Of a stretch of DNA of 64,000 bases, positions 40,947 through 50,067 are shown in pieces. The notes beneath the pieces were generated by a model. That model did not search any database, was not told where the DNA came from, and saw only the letters and a list, made by a program, of their open reading frames with translations. This DNA comes from Lachnospiraceae bacterium. Lineage in GTDB: Bacteria; Bacillota; Clostridia; Lachnospirales; Lachnospiraceae. The position numbers and the translations under genes were made by a program. How positions within the stretch are numbered: the stretch's first letter is position 1; every line of letters starts with the position of its first letter. The stretch is taken from the NCBI GenBank assembly GCA_017460885.1, contig JAFUAB010000026.1, forward strand, positions 1 through 64,000, in the 5' to 3' direction.

Positions 40947-42308
40947 TTAGTTTTGGATCGGTTCAGATGGATTACCGCCGGGAGCATCCCCTCTTCCGGA
41001 ATCCGGCTGACCGGAGGGAGCATACATATCCCTCCCGTCCGGCTGCTGATCCGACGGTTGGTGATCCGGCGGTTCCTGACCGTATCCTTCATCCGAAGGT
41101 GCCGGTTGTCCGGCTGGTGGCTGATCGGGCGGTGCATCCGATACGTTTGATCCACCGGACTGTACCGGCGGTGCCTGTTCCATTGAAGGCTGTTCCATTG
41201 GTGGCTGAGCTACACCATTGTTTTCAGAACTGCCATGGTCAATATTCCCGTTCATGCCATTACCGTCCTGTCCGTTTGCAGGTCCGGTAGGTTGACCTGA
41301 TTTTGAGCTTCCGGGCTGCTGTTCATTACCGGCTTTGTTTTGACCGGGATCGTTCGTCGCAGCATCTCCGGGTTCACTCTGTGCCGGGAGCTGCGGCTGA
41401 CCTTCCGATTTCCCGTTTGGTTGACTGTTTCGTTTATCTCCGGAGTTCGGCTGAGTAGGATTATTGCCTTTTTCAGACGGATTCTGACCTCTCTGATCAT
41501 TCTTTCCCGGCGTATTATCCTGACCGATTTGGTCATTATTTGTATTTCCGTCCGGATTCGATCCGAAGTCCTTACGGCCGTCGGAATTTAGTTCATCGTG
41601 AGTCTGATCACTGTTTGAAACCGAAGGATCCTCATTCGGTATGCCGATGTTTCCGTCATTTTCGGGTTCTGCTATGTTTTCCCTATTATGCATAAACCTG
41701 TCATGTCTGTCCCGTAGTTCGTCCTCTGCTCTGGTCTTAAGCTTTTTTCTCTTTCCCTTAAAGGTGCTCTCAACCGTTACACTGATATCATCCGCATTCT
41801 CGGGAAGTTCAACACGGGTATCCAGTGCTTCAAAGGATATCTCTATTGCATCATCGATCCTTTTTCCGCGGATATCACGCAGTACGCTTTCATCCATCTG
41901 ATCGGAAGAACCGTCAGAAGAGGATACGCCTATCACACGGTCAAAATAATTCATCCGGTATTCCAGTGCGGGAGAAGTATTGAGTGTTACGGTTGATGCC
42001 GTTGATGTAGCCGCTGCTGCGGTTATTCCTCCTCCAATAATGGCAATGGCTGCTGCCGCCGCGATCCCCGCACCGTAACGGATCACAAATCTGCCGGCTT
42101 TGCTGCCTGCACCGATCCCGTTTTTTAAAGGCATGCCGATCTGTGATCCTGCGATTTTGCCTAAACCGAATGCGGGAATATCTGTGACCTCAGGCAGCTC
42201 CAGCAGCTGACCCTTCTGATATCCGGCATCGGGTATATAGCGCATTCCGCCGCCCTTTTCCCAAACGGCGGCCTGCCCGTTTTTTGTTCCTACTACTACT
42301 CCCCTCAT
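40947..42308 (-). CDS. rsgI: RsgI-type anti-sigma factor with disordered exodomain
   Basis: 453 residues from the ATG at 42308 (MRGVVVGTKNGQAAVWEKGG), which is the RsgI N-terminal anti-sigma domain start; the longer frame is unlikely. Residues 1-55 form that small domain, a single membrane helix lies near 80-110 (IRYGAGIAAAAAIAIIGGGI), and the next ~110 residues resemble the conserved extracellular RsgI domain (PALEYRMNYFDRVIGVSSSD). The last ~220 residues are Pro/Gln/Asn/Gly-rich and disordered. In clostridia RsgI C-termini sense polysaccharides through carbohydrate modules; here none is recognised. It binds and inhibits the SigI factor encoded upstream. Confidence 0.8.
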   Translation of the reverse strand: MRGVVVGTKNGQAAVWEKGGGMRYIPDAGYQKGQLLELPEVTDIPAFGLGKIAGSQIGMPLKNGIGAGSKAGRFVIRYGAGIAAAAAIAIIGGGITAAAATSTASTVTLNTSPALEYRMNYFDRVIGVSSSDGSSDQMDESVLRDIRGKRIDDAIEISFEALDTRVELPENADDISVTVESTFKGKRKKLKTRAEDELRDRHDRFMHNRENIAEPENDGNIGIPNEDPSVSNSDQTHDELNSDGRKDFGSNPDGNTNNDQIGQDNTPGKNDQRGQNPSEKGNNPTQPNSGDKRNSQPNGKSEGQPQLPAQSEPGDAATNDPGQNKAGNEQQPGSSKSGQPTGPANGQDGNGMNGNIDHGSSENNGVAQPPMEQPSMEQAPPVQSGGSNVSDAPPDQPPAGQPAPSDEGYGQEPPDHQPSDQQPDGRDMYAPSGQPDSGRGDAPGGNPSEPIQN

Positions 42309-42433
42309 GTATTCCGATTCTCCGTTTCGGATAACTCTCTCATCACCATATGCTCCCCAGGAGCCGTTACAGAATAACATTCAATCCTGTTTGTCTGCTT
42401 TTTGATCACTTCGTCATATATTCCCACTGTACT

Positions 42434-42596
42434 TATAGTAAACGAATTAAGTATAGTAAACGACAAAAGTATTTATACTTTTAGTCGTTTACTGCGCCGG
42501 ATTTGCTATGCGAAACATTAATTTCCTCTGCAAATCCGTGCGCATCTCGCCGGAGGCTTTATAGTGAACGTCAAAATATTTTTGACGTTCACTATA
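42434..42596. repeat. three long inverted repeats between sigI and rsgI
   Basis: Hairpin A: AGTAAACGAC-AAAAGTAT (42455-42472) with ATACTTTT-A-GTCGTTTACT (42475-42493), preceded by a direct repeat of TATAGTAAACGA at 42434 and 42452. Middle: CGGATTTGC with GCAAATCCG (~42498/42530). Hairpin B: 17-base perfect arms TATAGTGAACGTCAAAA (42560-42576) and TTTTGACGTTCACTATA (42580-42596) with a 3-base loop. The arms of A and B are related (TAGTRAACGWCAAAA). Confidence 0.8.
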
Positions 42597-42644
42597 ATTG
42601 TGCTTTGGCGAGCTATACGGCAATTATCAATTTCGTTGACTATA

Positions 42645-43370
42645 TCAATCGATCCTCGGCAGATAATCCGCCATTCCGGGATAATCGCCGTCTTTGATAA
42701 GTGCTGCGGCGATCAGATATTTCCTGTGCTTGTCTATCAGCTTGCGTGCGATGCCGGTTCTGCTGATCAGGTCCTTTACCGGCAGGTTGTGAGTCCGTTT
42801 TAACTCACCTGTCAGTGGGGGCGGCGGTTCAAAAAATGCCAGTATCAGCTTTGCACATGCTGTTTTGGTTTTTGATGCCTTCGGCGCGGATCCGGGCAGA
42901 TCAAAAAGGTCTATCCCATAAGCCTCCAGTTCCTCTGTAAAAGCATCCAGTTCATCCCTGAGTCCGGTATCCACGACAGAAGCGGTCTTTTCCTGAATTT
43001 CGATCTGAAGACCCGCTTCGGCATCCTCATCAAAATCACCGGAGAAATACTCCGGACCTACGGTCAGTTCCAGTTCATTCCTTCCCTTTGAACGGTAGTG
43101 ATCCCTGAGCCTGCTTTCGATCACGAGCGCTGCATAATTCCAGAAATGTCCCTGTTTGTCATTATATCTGTCTATCGCTTCACTGACTGCCGAGAGCGCT
43201 GTCGACCACTCATCATCACTCATCGTAACGGTACGCATAAGGATCCTCGCAGTCAGGTGAAGGATATGATACTGCTCAGCCGTCAGGAAATCATTTTTTG
43301 CTTCACGGCTCCCCGCCGCCTCTATGGCACGTCTGTCTTCGTCTGTTTTAGTAATATTCGATGCATCCAT
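42645..43370 (-). CDS. sigI: SigI-family RNA polymerase sigma factor
   Basis: 241 residues. Residues ~50-95 carry the SigI pattern: DDEWSTALSAVSEAIDRYND, GHFWNYAALVIESRLRDHYR. The middle is variable, and the C-terminal part (LPVKDLISRTGIARKLIDKH, then RKYLIAAALIKDGDYPGM) is the SigI C-terminal helix-turn-helix. SigI controls envelope and polysaccharide-related genes; RsgI, encoded next to it, holds it at the membrane. The promoter upstream has the SigI-type boxes, so the gene is probably autoregulated. Confidence 0.85.
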   Translation of the reverse strand: MDASNITKTDEDRRAIEAAGSREAKNDFLTAEQYHILHLTARILMRTVTMSDDEWSTALSAVSEAIDRYNDKQGHFWNYAALVIESRLRDHYRSKGRNELELTVGPEYFSGDFDEDAEAGLQIEIQEKTASVVDTGLRDELDAFTEELEAYGIDLFDLPGSAPKASKTKTACAKLILAFFEPPPPLTGELKRTHNLPVKDLISRTGIARKLIDKHRKYLIAAALIKDGDYPGMADYLPRID

Positions 43371-43399
43371 GAAAATCAGTATATCATTTCAATAGTTAG

Positions 43400-43428
43400 T
43401 ACGCATATATTTTTGATAAAATGGGGGT
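43400..43428 (-). promoter_or_regulatory. SigI-type promoter of sigI
   Basis: Minus strand: ACCCCC (43423-43428), 19 bases, CGTA (43400-43403), ~30 bases before the start codon. Confidence 0.75.
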
Positions 43429-43496
43429 AGAAGCGACAGAAAATGCACTTGGGGACGGAGTCAGAGTGTCATTTTTCCCAGATCAACATCAGCATA

Positions 43497-43522
43497 AGCC
43501 CCCGGCATAGAAACCGGGGGCT
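43497..43522. terminator. hairpin between surface protein gene and sigI promoter
   Basis: AGCCCCCGG, loop of about 8, CCGGGGGCT; nine pairs. It follows the stop of the minus-strand surface protein gene. The T run is poor. A separate GGGGACGGAGTCAGAGTGTC stretch at 43451 resembles a repeat common in clostridia. Confidence 0.6.
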
Positions 43523-43557
43523 CACGTAAGAATTATGTGCTGAAAATATCAACAGAT

Positions 43558-46500
43558 TTATTCGGTGACAGTGACCTTGATCTTTACAGTCTTGTTGTTA
43601 ATTTTGGCAGATATCGTTGCCGATCCCTTTGCTCTTGCGTATATCACGCCGTATTCACTGACAAAAGCTTTTGCATTTGAGCTGCTCTTCCAGTTAACCG
43701 CCTGATCCACTCCCTCCTGCTTAAGTCTGAAGGTCTCTCCCTTTTTGAGAGTCAGGGTGTAATTATACGCGTTGGCCGAAGATTTAACCAGCTGTGCTCC
43801 GGCAGCAGATGAGACCGTGTTCATTTCCAGTGACGGATCTTCCACATGCACGGTCGTCACGTAGGTCTCGCCCTGATATGAGCATTTGAGCTCGGTTTCG
43901 CCTGCTGCCACTCCGGTAACCGTTACGGACGCCTTTGTCTCATTTTTCAGAGAGGCTGTCTGTGCAGATCCGACGGTCCAGCTGATGCCCTGTCCCTTGA
44001 CATAGGTGTTCTTGTAGGTAACCTTCTGTCCCACATTCAGATAGATGTCGGTCTTAGTGGGGATCGCGCTTACTGACAATTTTATGTTAACCGATTTGCC
44101 GTTAACATCCGTTCCGGTCAGCTGATAATCGCCTGACTTCAATGCGGAGATCTTACCTGAATTATTTATTGTAAGCCATGTTTCCGATCCTTCCCCGGCT
44201 ATCCATGTATTTCCGTCTTTTTCAAGGGCTGCTCCGTCTGCATAGGTCCATGAAGCTCCTTTTGTGACAAAACCGTTGCTGAACTTAGGTGTATATGTCT
44301 GAAAAACATTGAGCGAAACCTCTGCGTTTTCAGCCAGAGCCACGGTCGAAGTGACGTCCTTGACCGTAACAGTCGCAGTGTAAGCCTTTCCTCCGACATA
44401 GGCCGTTACCTTAGCAGTTCCCTTTCCGACCGCCGTGAGCTCTGCCAATGCCGTGGTCGCCTTATCACCTTCATTTGATTGACCATATTGGTCACCTGTT
44501 ACGGATACAACCGAATTGTTGGATGAAATCCAGCTGATGGGCATCGATCCGGTATTGCTGATCGCCAACTGCTCTGTTCCTCCTACGACCAATGACAGTT
44601 TATTGATGGAAAGTGCCGGTGAGTAAACAGCTATCTTTATACTCGTCGTCTTGTCGGCAGCACTGTTTGTTATCACTGCCGTACCGGTTCCCCTGGCGGT
44701 AACCTTACCGGTTTTCTTAACTACTCTTGCCACATTCGGATCGCTGCTTGTCCAGCTGCCTGCTCCCAGTATGGTTGTCTGCCCCTTTACCATTTCAGCT
44801 GAATAAATATTCTCGGAATCGGTCGCTGAAGGATTTACCAGTGAATCCTGTCCCGAGGACTCGTCTGTTTCTTTATCGGTATCGGATCCGCCCTCCCCGC
44901 TACCGGGTTCCGATCCTCCATCTCCTTCATCTGCTGAACTGCTCTCTGTTACGTATACAATACATGAGGCCGATATGTTTGATCCATCGGTGGCTGCTGC
45001 AGTAATTGTTGCGTTTCCCTTTCCGACTGCTGTAACGGTTCCATCTGTTACTGTAGCAACATTCTCATCTGAGCTTGTCCAGGTCAGCGTCGGGTCAGAG
45101 GCATACGAAGGCGACACTGTTGCATTCAGGGTATGAGTATCACCCTTTGCAAGTTTCAGCGAACTGCTGTCAAGCGTTATGGATGTGATCAGCTGGGAAC
45201 TGACGGTGATAGTGCAGGTTGCATATTTGGAGCTGTCTGCAGCTGAGGTCGCGGTTATCGTCGCCGTACCTGCCTTAAGACCGTAGACCTTTGCGGTTGT
45301 GACCGAAGATGCGGCTACGGAGGCTACCGAGCTGTCGCTCGTAGTCCAGATCACGGAATTACTGTTTCCGGGTCCTCCCTGCTGACCATTGTTTGAGCCC
45401 GGACCAAACTGACCGGAACTGCCTGATGAGGTTGTACTTACCGTAGCAGTCAATATCGTATTGCCGCCAATCGTAAGAGTTTTGGAGGACGGACTTACCG
45501 ATACGCCGCTTATGGCAGTTCCGGTATTGGTACCGCTGACGCTCGATGCGGAAAGAGTGGTTGAGGTGCTTCCGATAGTCACCGTATTACTGCCGGCAAG
45601 ATTGGGATCAGCATATATCAGGAATGAAGCTGCATAGGGCAGCGTAGTATCGATCAACGTGGTTGTTCCTGCGACAACCTTAAATGAAGAACCGGCTGAT
45701 ATAGAGGCCGAGGATCCGCTGCTGTTTCCCGGACCTCCCATTCCTGCGAATCCGCCCATCCCGCCGAAGCCCGGGCCTCCGGTATTACCGTTTCCGGAAC
45801 TGCTGCCATAAACAATGTATTTGCCGTTTCCGTATTCGGGTGTTGATTCGTTCATGGAATCCGCTCCGGTGGCAAGCAGTATGGCATTACTGCCAAGCGT
45901 AAATCCGGAATCGGTATCCAGCGGGGAATTGGATGTGCTCGGCGACGTTCCGAACACTATAGTCGTACCTCCCTCAAGATCAAGCGTACCGTTGCAGTCT
46001 ATACCGTCACCGTCTGCCGTGTATGATACAGTTTTAGTCGACGATGCGCTTCCGTTACGAAGTTCCCTGGTCTTTTCAGAACTGCTGTCTATCATAACCT
46101 TCACGGTACCGCTGTATACAGTACATGAATTTCCTTCAGCTTTAACAGTAGTCTTGGTATAATTGCAATCCTCATCCTCACTGCTGTCATAGGTATAGGT
46201 CGTACCGCTCTTATGGGCTGCGTTGATACCATCATCGTCAGATACGATCATTACCGTCGGGCCGTTTTCGCTTCCGGAGGTTCCGAATACTATCTCCGAA
46301 CCCTCCATTCCCTCAAAGGAATTTTGGATATCAACCACCGTATCGCTGCCTGTGATATAAAGCTTCCCGGCGGATGTGATACCGTCGTCGGAGGAATTGA
46401 TGATTATGTTTCCTCCGCTGATAAAGAGATCATTGTTGGAATGCAGTCCGTCATCCGGTGAGCCTATAATGTACTGGCCATTGCTGCATGCTGTATAACC

Positions 46501-48123
46501 CGATGCCTTATTTGCCTTGAGACCGGCGCCGAGAGTATTGATCGTAATGTTTCCTCCGCTGATATTAAGCCCACCGGACGCCTCATATGTCACTACCGCA
46601 TTACCGGGATCAGAGGTCTGCAGATCGGAATATATCCTGGTTGATTCCTTAGTTCCGGCCTTGATGCCCGCGTGATCTCCCGTATTCACGTTTATACGCT
46701 CGGTCTTATATGTATCGTTTGTCTCGGTTATAGTATTCTTACCTGACACATTTGAGCCGTTTGTATAATACTGGGTTGCGGCATTATTATATACCGTTGT
46801 TATGTTAACCTCTCCATCACTGATATTTACATTTTCACCTTGGATGCCGTCTCCGTAGATTTCCTCGGTTATATTGACTGTACCGCCCGATATATTGATA
46901 TTTCCACCGTCAGCTGAATCCTCCTTCTTTGCTTTGAGACCATCTCCGTAAGAATAGGAGATATTGACTGTACCGGACAATATGTTAATAGTACCATCCT
47001 TGGCTTTTACCGCATCATCATAGGTATATGAAGTGCTGAGTGTTCCGCCTTTAACATTGATCGTGCCGTCTTTTGCCTTGACCGCGCTGCCGCAGGACTT
47101 AGTAACATTTACGGTTCCGGATGTAAAAGTAATCTCGCCCTTCTTAGCGGAAATGGCATCGGCAGGATCCACTTCTGTACCTTCACTGTTAACAAAACTG
47201 GTATCGGGATCCATCTTATCCTCCACATTCAGGATGCCGTCTCCCGCAAATGAAATCTTGGATGAGGGAGCCTTGATAACCGCCTCAGGCTCACTCACAA
47301 ATATGCTGCTGCCCCACAGATAACTGCTTCCGGTCAACTCAAAAGTTATGCCGCTCTTTTTGACCGCTATCACCGGAATATCCTTTCCTGTCAGTTCAGC
47401 CAGCCCGGAATCGTCTATTGTAAGATCGTCAAGCTTCAGGATCACTCCATCCGTTAATCCCTCAGCTACTGTAACATAAGTATTTATCGCATTCCCTGAA
47501 AGGGTATAAGTTCCGGCTTCGGTTATGCTGACACTGGTAGCTCCGCTCTTATCTACGGATACAGACATTCCCGCAGAATCTCCGCTCACGGTATATGATG
47601 TAGAATCTCCGGAAGTCACAAAGCTGACCGCATCTCCTGTCTGCACATCAGCATAGGTTTCACTGACCTGATCCGCGGACTGCTCTGACCCGGAATCGGT
47701 CTCCTCGGACTCTTTTTCTTCAGAATCCGTATCCTCAATGATCACAATTTTCTCTGTATCCGATTCGGCAATAACATCAGAAGCTTCCGTAATCTCTGAG
47801 TCAGATTCATCATCGATTTCCGTGTCTTCCGAAGCTGAATCGGCATTTACCCTGGAGGTCTCCCTGTCTGCATAATTCGATCCGACTATATCCACAGGAT
47901 CATCATCTGCTTCGTCTGATCCTGCTGTATAGATTATCACAGCGCCTGTATCTGTACTGTCAGTATCTGCCGGAAGTTCAGTCATTACTGCTTCTCCGCT
48001 CTCACTCTCAGCCGCGTAAACACTCACTGCATCCGCCCCTGCAGATGAAAAAGCAGTCACCGCCGCCAGAATGACTGCCGCCGCTCTGCGTGAGACATAT
48101 CTTTTCTTTCCCATAGCCTTCAT
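43558..48123 (-). CDS. large surface protein: Cthe_2159-like beta-helix plus Ig-like (BIG2) domains
   Basis: 1,521 residues from the ATG at 48123 (GGAGGG eight bases upstream). The longer frame to 48309 is rejected because it adds 62 residues before the signal peptide. Signal peptide KKRYVSRRAAAVILAAVTAF (~5-35). An acidic linker (to ~170) is followed by a long parallel beta-helix (~185-800) with repeats such as ISGGTVNIT and AVKAKDGTIN, as in the Cthe_2159 carbohydrate-binding family. A Gly-rich segment (GGPGFGGMGGFAGMGGPG) comes next, then Ig-like BIG2 domains (VSVSPSSKTL, ITLDSSSLKLAKGDTHTLNA) to the end, split by an Asp/Glu/Gly/Ser linker. No LPXTG anchor is visible. Probably binds pectin-like or other polysaccharide; driven by SigI. 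Confidence 0.85.
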   Translation of the reverse strand: MKAMGKKRYVSRRAAAVILAAVTAFSSAGADAVSVYAAESESGEAVMTELPADTDSTDTGAVIIYTAGSDEADDDPVDIVGSNYADRETSRVNADSASEDTEIDDESDSEITEASDVIAESDTEKIVIIEDTDSEEKESEETDSGSEQSADQVSETYADVQTGDAVSFVTSGDSTSYTVSGDSAGMSVSVDKSGATSVSITEAGTYTLSGNAINTYVTVAEGLTDGVILKLDDLTIDDSGLAELTGKDIPVIAVKKSGITFELTGSSYLWGSSIFVSEPEAVIKAPSSKISFAGDGILNVEDKMDPDTSFVNSEGTEVDPADAISAKKGEITFTSGTVNVTKSCGSAVKAKDGTINVKGGTLSTSYTYDDAVKAKDGTINILSGTVNISYSYGDGLKAKKEDSADGGNINISGGTVNITEEIYGDGIQGENVNISDGEVNITTVYNNAATQYYTNGSNVSGKNTITETNDTYKTERINVNTGDHAGIKAGTKESTRIYSDLQTSDPGNAVVTYEASGGLNISGGNITINTLGAGLKANKASGYTACSNGQYIIGSPDDGLHSNNDLFISGGNIIINSSDDGITSAGKLYITGSDTVVDIQNSFEGMEGSEIVFGTSGSENGPTVMIVSDDDGINAAHKSGTTYTYDSSEDEDCNYTKTTVKAEGNSCTVYSGTVKVMIDSSSEKTRELRNGSASSTKTVSYTADGDGIDCNGTLDLEGGTTIVFGTSPSTSNSPLDTDSGFTLGSNAILLATGADSMNESTPEYGNGKYIVYGSSSGNGNTGGPGFGGMGGFAGMGGPGNSSGSSASISAGSSFKVVAGTTTLIDTTLPYAASFLIYADPNLAGSNTVTIGSTSTTLSASSVSGTNTGTAISGVSVSPSSKTLTIGGNTILTATVSTTSSGSSGQFGPGSNNGQQGGPGNSNSVIWTTSDSSVASVAASSVTTAKVYGLKAGTATITATSAADSSKYATCTITVSSQLITSITLDSSSLKLAKGDTHTLNATVSPSYASDPTLTWTSSDENVATVTDGTVTAVGKGNATITAAATDGSNISASCIVYVTESSSADEGDGGSEPGSGEGGSDTDKETDESSGQDSLVNPSATDSENIYSAEMVKGQTTILGAGSWTSSDPNVARVVKKTGKVTARGTGTAVITNSAADKTTSIKIAVYSPALSINKLSLVVGGTEQLAISNTGSMPISWISSNNSVVSVTGDQYGQSNEGDKATTALAELTAVGKGTAKVTAYVGGKAYTATVTVKDVTSTVALAENAEVSLNVFQTYTPKFSNGFVTKGASWTYADGAALEKDGNTWIAGEGSETWLTINNSGKISALKSGDYQLTGTDVNGKSVNIKLSVSAIPTKTDIYLNVGQKVTYKNTYVKGQGISWTVGSAQTASLKNETKASVTVTGVAAGETELKCSYQGETYVTTVHVEDPSLEMNTVSSAAGAQLVKSSANAYNYTLTLKKGETFRLKQEGVDQAVNWKSSSNAKAFVSEYGVIYARAKGSATISAKINNKTVKIKVTVTE

Positions 48124-48317
48124 GTTATAAACCCTCCAATCGTCTTTGCTGATCCGAAGCTGTAATGCTCCGGATACGTCTGTACCGGATAGTGTCGCCG
48201 GCCTGTCTCTGTTGATCCATATGCCGACGGAACCAACCTCATAATTCATATGTCGCCGGAATAGTCTCAATGATCCGTTTGGATCAAAGGAACCGTCCCA
48301 CTGACACATTTTCTGAA
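48124..48317 (-). promoter_or_regulatory. long 5' leader of the surface protein gene
   Basis: From the expected transcription start (~48317) to the start codon there are about 190 bases. They contain a GATCC/GGATC hairpin and TCCGGAGC/GCTTCGGA near 48160. I could not match a known riboswitch. The leader is open in the same frame as the gene, starting MCQWDGSFDPNG, but the promoter leaves only about 8 bases before that ATG. Confidence 0.45.
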
Positions 48318-48323
48318 GGGTAA

Positions 48324-48352
48324 TACGTATATGGGATTAATAAAAAGGGGGT
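48324..48352 (-). promoter_or_regulatory. SigI-type promoter of the surface protein gene
   Basis: Minus strand: ACCCCC (48347-48352), 19 bases, CGTA (48324-48327), followed by TTACC as at 40861. Confidence 0.7.
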
Positions 48353-48390
48353 ATGTGAAAAAAAATTACAGAAGTTCTGTTCATTCGGTC

Positions 48391-49287
48391 TCATCGTCCC
48401 TTTATTTCGATACGATCCAGGATCCCCTGCACACTTACGTTCCTGTGCGTCAGGTACATTCTGGTGACATCCTCAACAAACTGCGCATCGGCGCCGGTCT
48501 TTCTGACGATCTTCCCGATCGGCCAACCCTTATCGATGTATTTCATAATACGTTCCGTCAAAGGCTGGAGACGGGCCATATCGACGCATGTATCCGTTTC
48601 GGTCATATCGCTGCCTGTATCCGTTTCTGCAGTATCATTGACAGGATGTGTATCGCTGCTTTGACCCGCTCGTACATCACTCTCTGATACGGTGTTTTCC
48701 CGTTTTAATACGGCAGTATGCGCATGACCATAGTAAATCCTTTCCGGCTCATATGCCAAAAGCTTCTGCCAGCTCCTCCCGATCTCATCTCCGCGATGAA
48801 GCTCCAGCTCGTAGAGCGGATTCAGGTCGCCGACAAAGAGGCTTCCGTCATCGAGAAACAACGATATGCTGTCATCACTGTGTCCCGGAGTGTGCAGTAC
48901 CTCTCCGTCAATTCCCAGATCAGCCAGAAAGGCTCTGCTTTCGGATATATTTACGATCCTGACTTTCCCGTCCGCTATCGGATGAAAGGTGGAGTTTTTC
49001 TCTTTCGCAAAAATATGATCGGAGTCGTGTATATGGTCTTTCTGCACATCCATTACCACAATCACAGGTCCAAGCTCCGCGATCTCCTCCGCTATCCCCA
49101 TATGATCCGGATGAAAATGCGAGATCATGATAAAGTCTGTATCCTGTGCCCTGATCCCGGCTTCACCGAGAGCATGACAGAATGCCGGAAAGGTGCCGGC
49201 CCAGCCGGTATCAAACAGCAGCCTGCCTCCGGTTCCTTCTATGAGAAAGGTATTGGTATTGGAATATTTCAGTTCAATTATGTTCAT
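48391..49287 (-). CDS. MBL-fold metallo-hydrolase
   Basis: 298 residues. Metallo-beta-lactamase motifs are HFHPDHMG (58-65), HTPGHSDDS (~133), GDLNPLYELELH and YYGHAHT (~185). A low-complexity Asp/Thr-rich insert (~200-235) contains near repeats of TDTGSDMTETDTC. The C-terminal ~60 residues are helical (MKYIDKGWPIGKIVRKTGAD) and may be a winged-helix-like extension. Members of this branch act on thioesters, nucleic acids or lactones; the substrate is unknown. Confidence 0.85.
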   Translation of the reverse strand: MNIIELKYSNTNTFLIEGTGGRLLFDTGWAGTFPAFCHALGEAGIRAQDTDFIMISHFHPDHMGIAEEIAELGPVIVVMDVQKDHIHDSDHIFAKEKNSTFHPIADGKVRIVNISESRAFLADLGIDGEVLHTPGHSDDSISLFLDDGSLFVGDLNPLYELELHRGDEIGRSWQKLLAYEPERIYYGHAHTAVLKRENTVSESDVRAGQSSDTHPVNDTAETDTGSDMTETDTCVDMARLQPLTERIMKYIDKGWPIGKIVRKTGADAQFVEDVTRMYLTHRNVSVQGILDRIEIKGR

Positions 49288-49476
49288 GATCTATATGATG
49301 TCCGGTCAAAAAGGTAATTGTGTCCCGGCCGGAAAATGCCTGTCTGAATATCGTAACATACCTATATCGCAAAGGCAAAAGTAAACAGATTCATAGTGAC
49401 AAATTTATTCTGATGGCCGTAGAAATACATCTATGGTACAATTATGTATGTAAGCTTAGCTGATAAGGAGGCATAT

Positions 49477-50067
49477 ATGAACTCTTTAACAAAAAAGATC
49501 AGAATCCCAAGTACGTTGATCACCAGTATTCTGTGGATTCTTCTCGGTGTGATCCTGCTTGTCTATCCGGGAGAAAGCCTGGATACGCTTGCCAGGGTTC
49601 TTGGGATCATAGTTATTGCTTTTGGCGTGATCGAAGCCATTTTGAACTTCACAAACGGCGGAGGTGCCGGTATTTTCGGTATCGGAGTCGGCATTCTGCT
49701 CATCATACCGGGACTGGTCGTTGTGATACGGCCCGATGTGCTGGTTTCTCTGCTGCCCATACTGGCAGGCCTGATCATAGCGATACACGGGATCGTTTCA
49801 CTGGTCAATTCCTTCCAGCTTATCGGCAGGGATAAATACTGGTGGATCGGCCTTCTTTTAAGTGTTGTAACTATAGCCTTCGGGGCGCTTCTTTTTACCA
49901 GAGCACATGACGCGGCCAAGACCGTTGCAAGGATCGTAGGTATCCTGATGATCTTTTCATCTGTCAGTCATATCTGGGTTCTTTTCCGCAGAGCCCGTGT
50001 CCGTAAGATACGCGAGCAGGAGGCAAATGCTCTGGATGTGGAGGCTAAAATAACAGATGTCAGATAA
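49477..50067 (+). CDS. HdeD-like DUF308 membrane protein
   Basis: 196 residues from the ATG after AAGGAGGCATAT (49477). Six membrane helices in three pairs: TSILWILLGVILLVYPGESL, then GIIVIAFGVIEAILNF, then GVGILLIIPGLVVVIRPDVL and so on, which is the DUF308/HdeD pattern. In enterobacteria HdeD helps acid resistance; here the role is unproved. It overlaps the PilZ gene by 11 bases. Confidence 0.85.
   Translation: MNSLTKKIRIPSTLITSILWILLGVILLVYPGESLDTLARVLGIIVIAFGVIEAILNFTNGGGAGIFGIGVGILLIIPGLVVVIRPDVLVSLLPILAGLIIAIHGIVSLVNSFQLIGRDKYWWIGLLLSVVTIAFGALLFTRAHDAAKTVARIVGILMIFSSVSHIWVLFRRARVRKIREQEANALDVEAKITDVR

Noticed and set aside
43558..48123. Numerous plus-strand frames opposite the surface protein
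   Set aside because: They arise from the Ser/Thr/Gly-rich codon pattern of the large gene and have no start signals.
48124..48309. N-terminal extension of the surface protein from the ATG at 48309
   Set aside because: The signal peptide begins at residue 63-66 of that frame, a good ribosome site precedes 48123, and the SigI-type promoter leaves almost no leader for 48309.
48124..48317. c-di-GMP (GEMM) riboswitch in the surface protein leader
   Set aside because: The conserved GEMM core and tetraloop receptor are not present.
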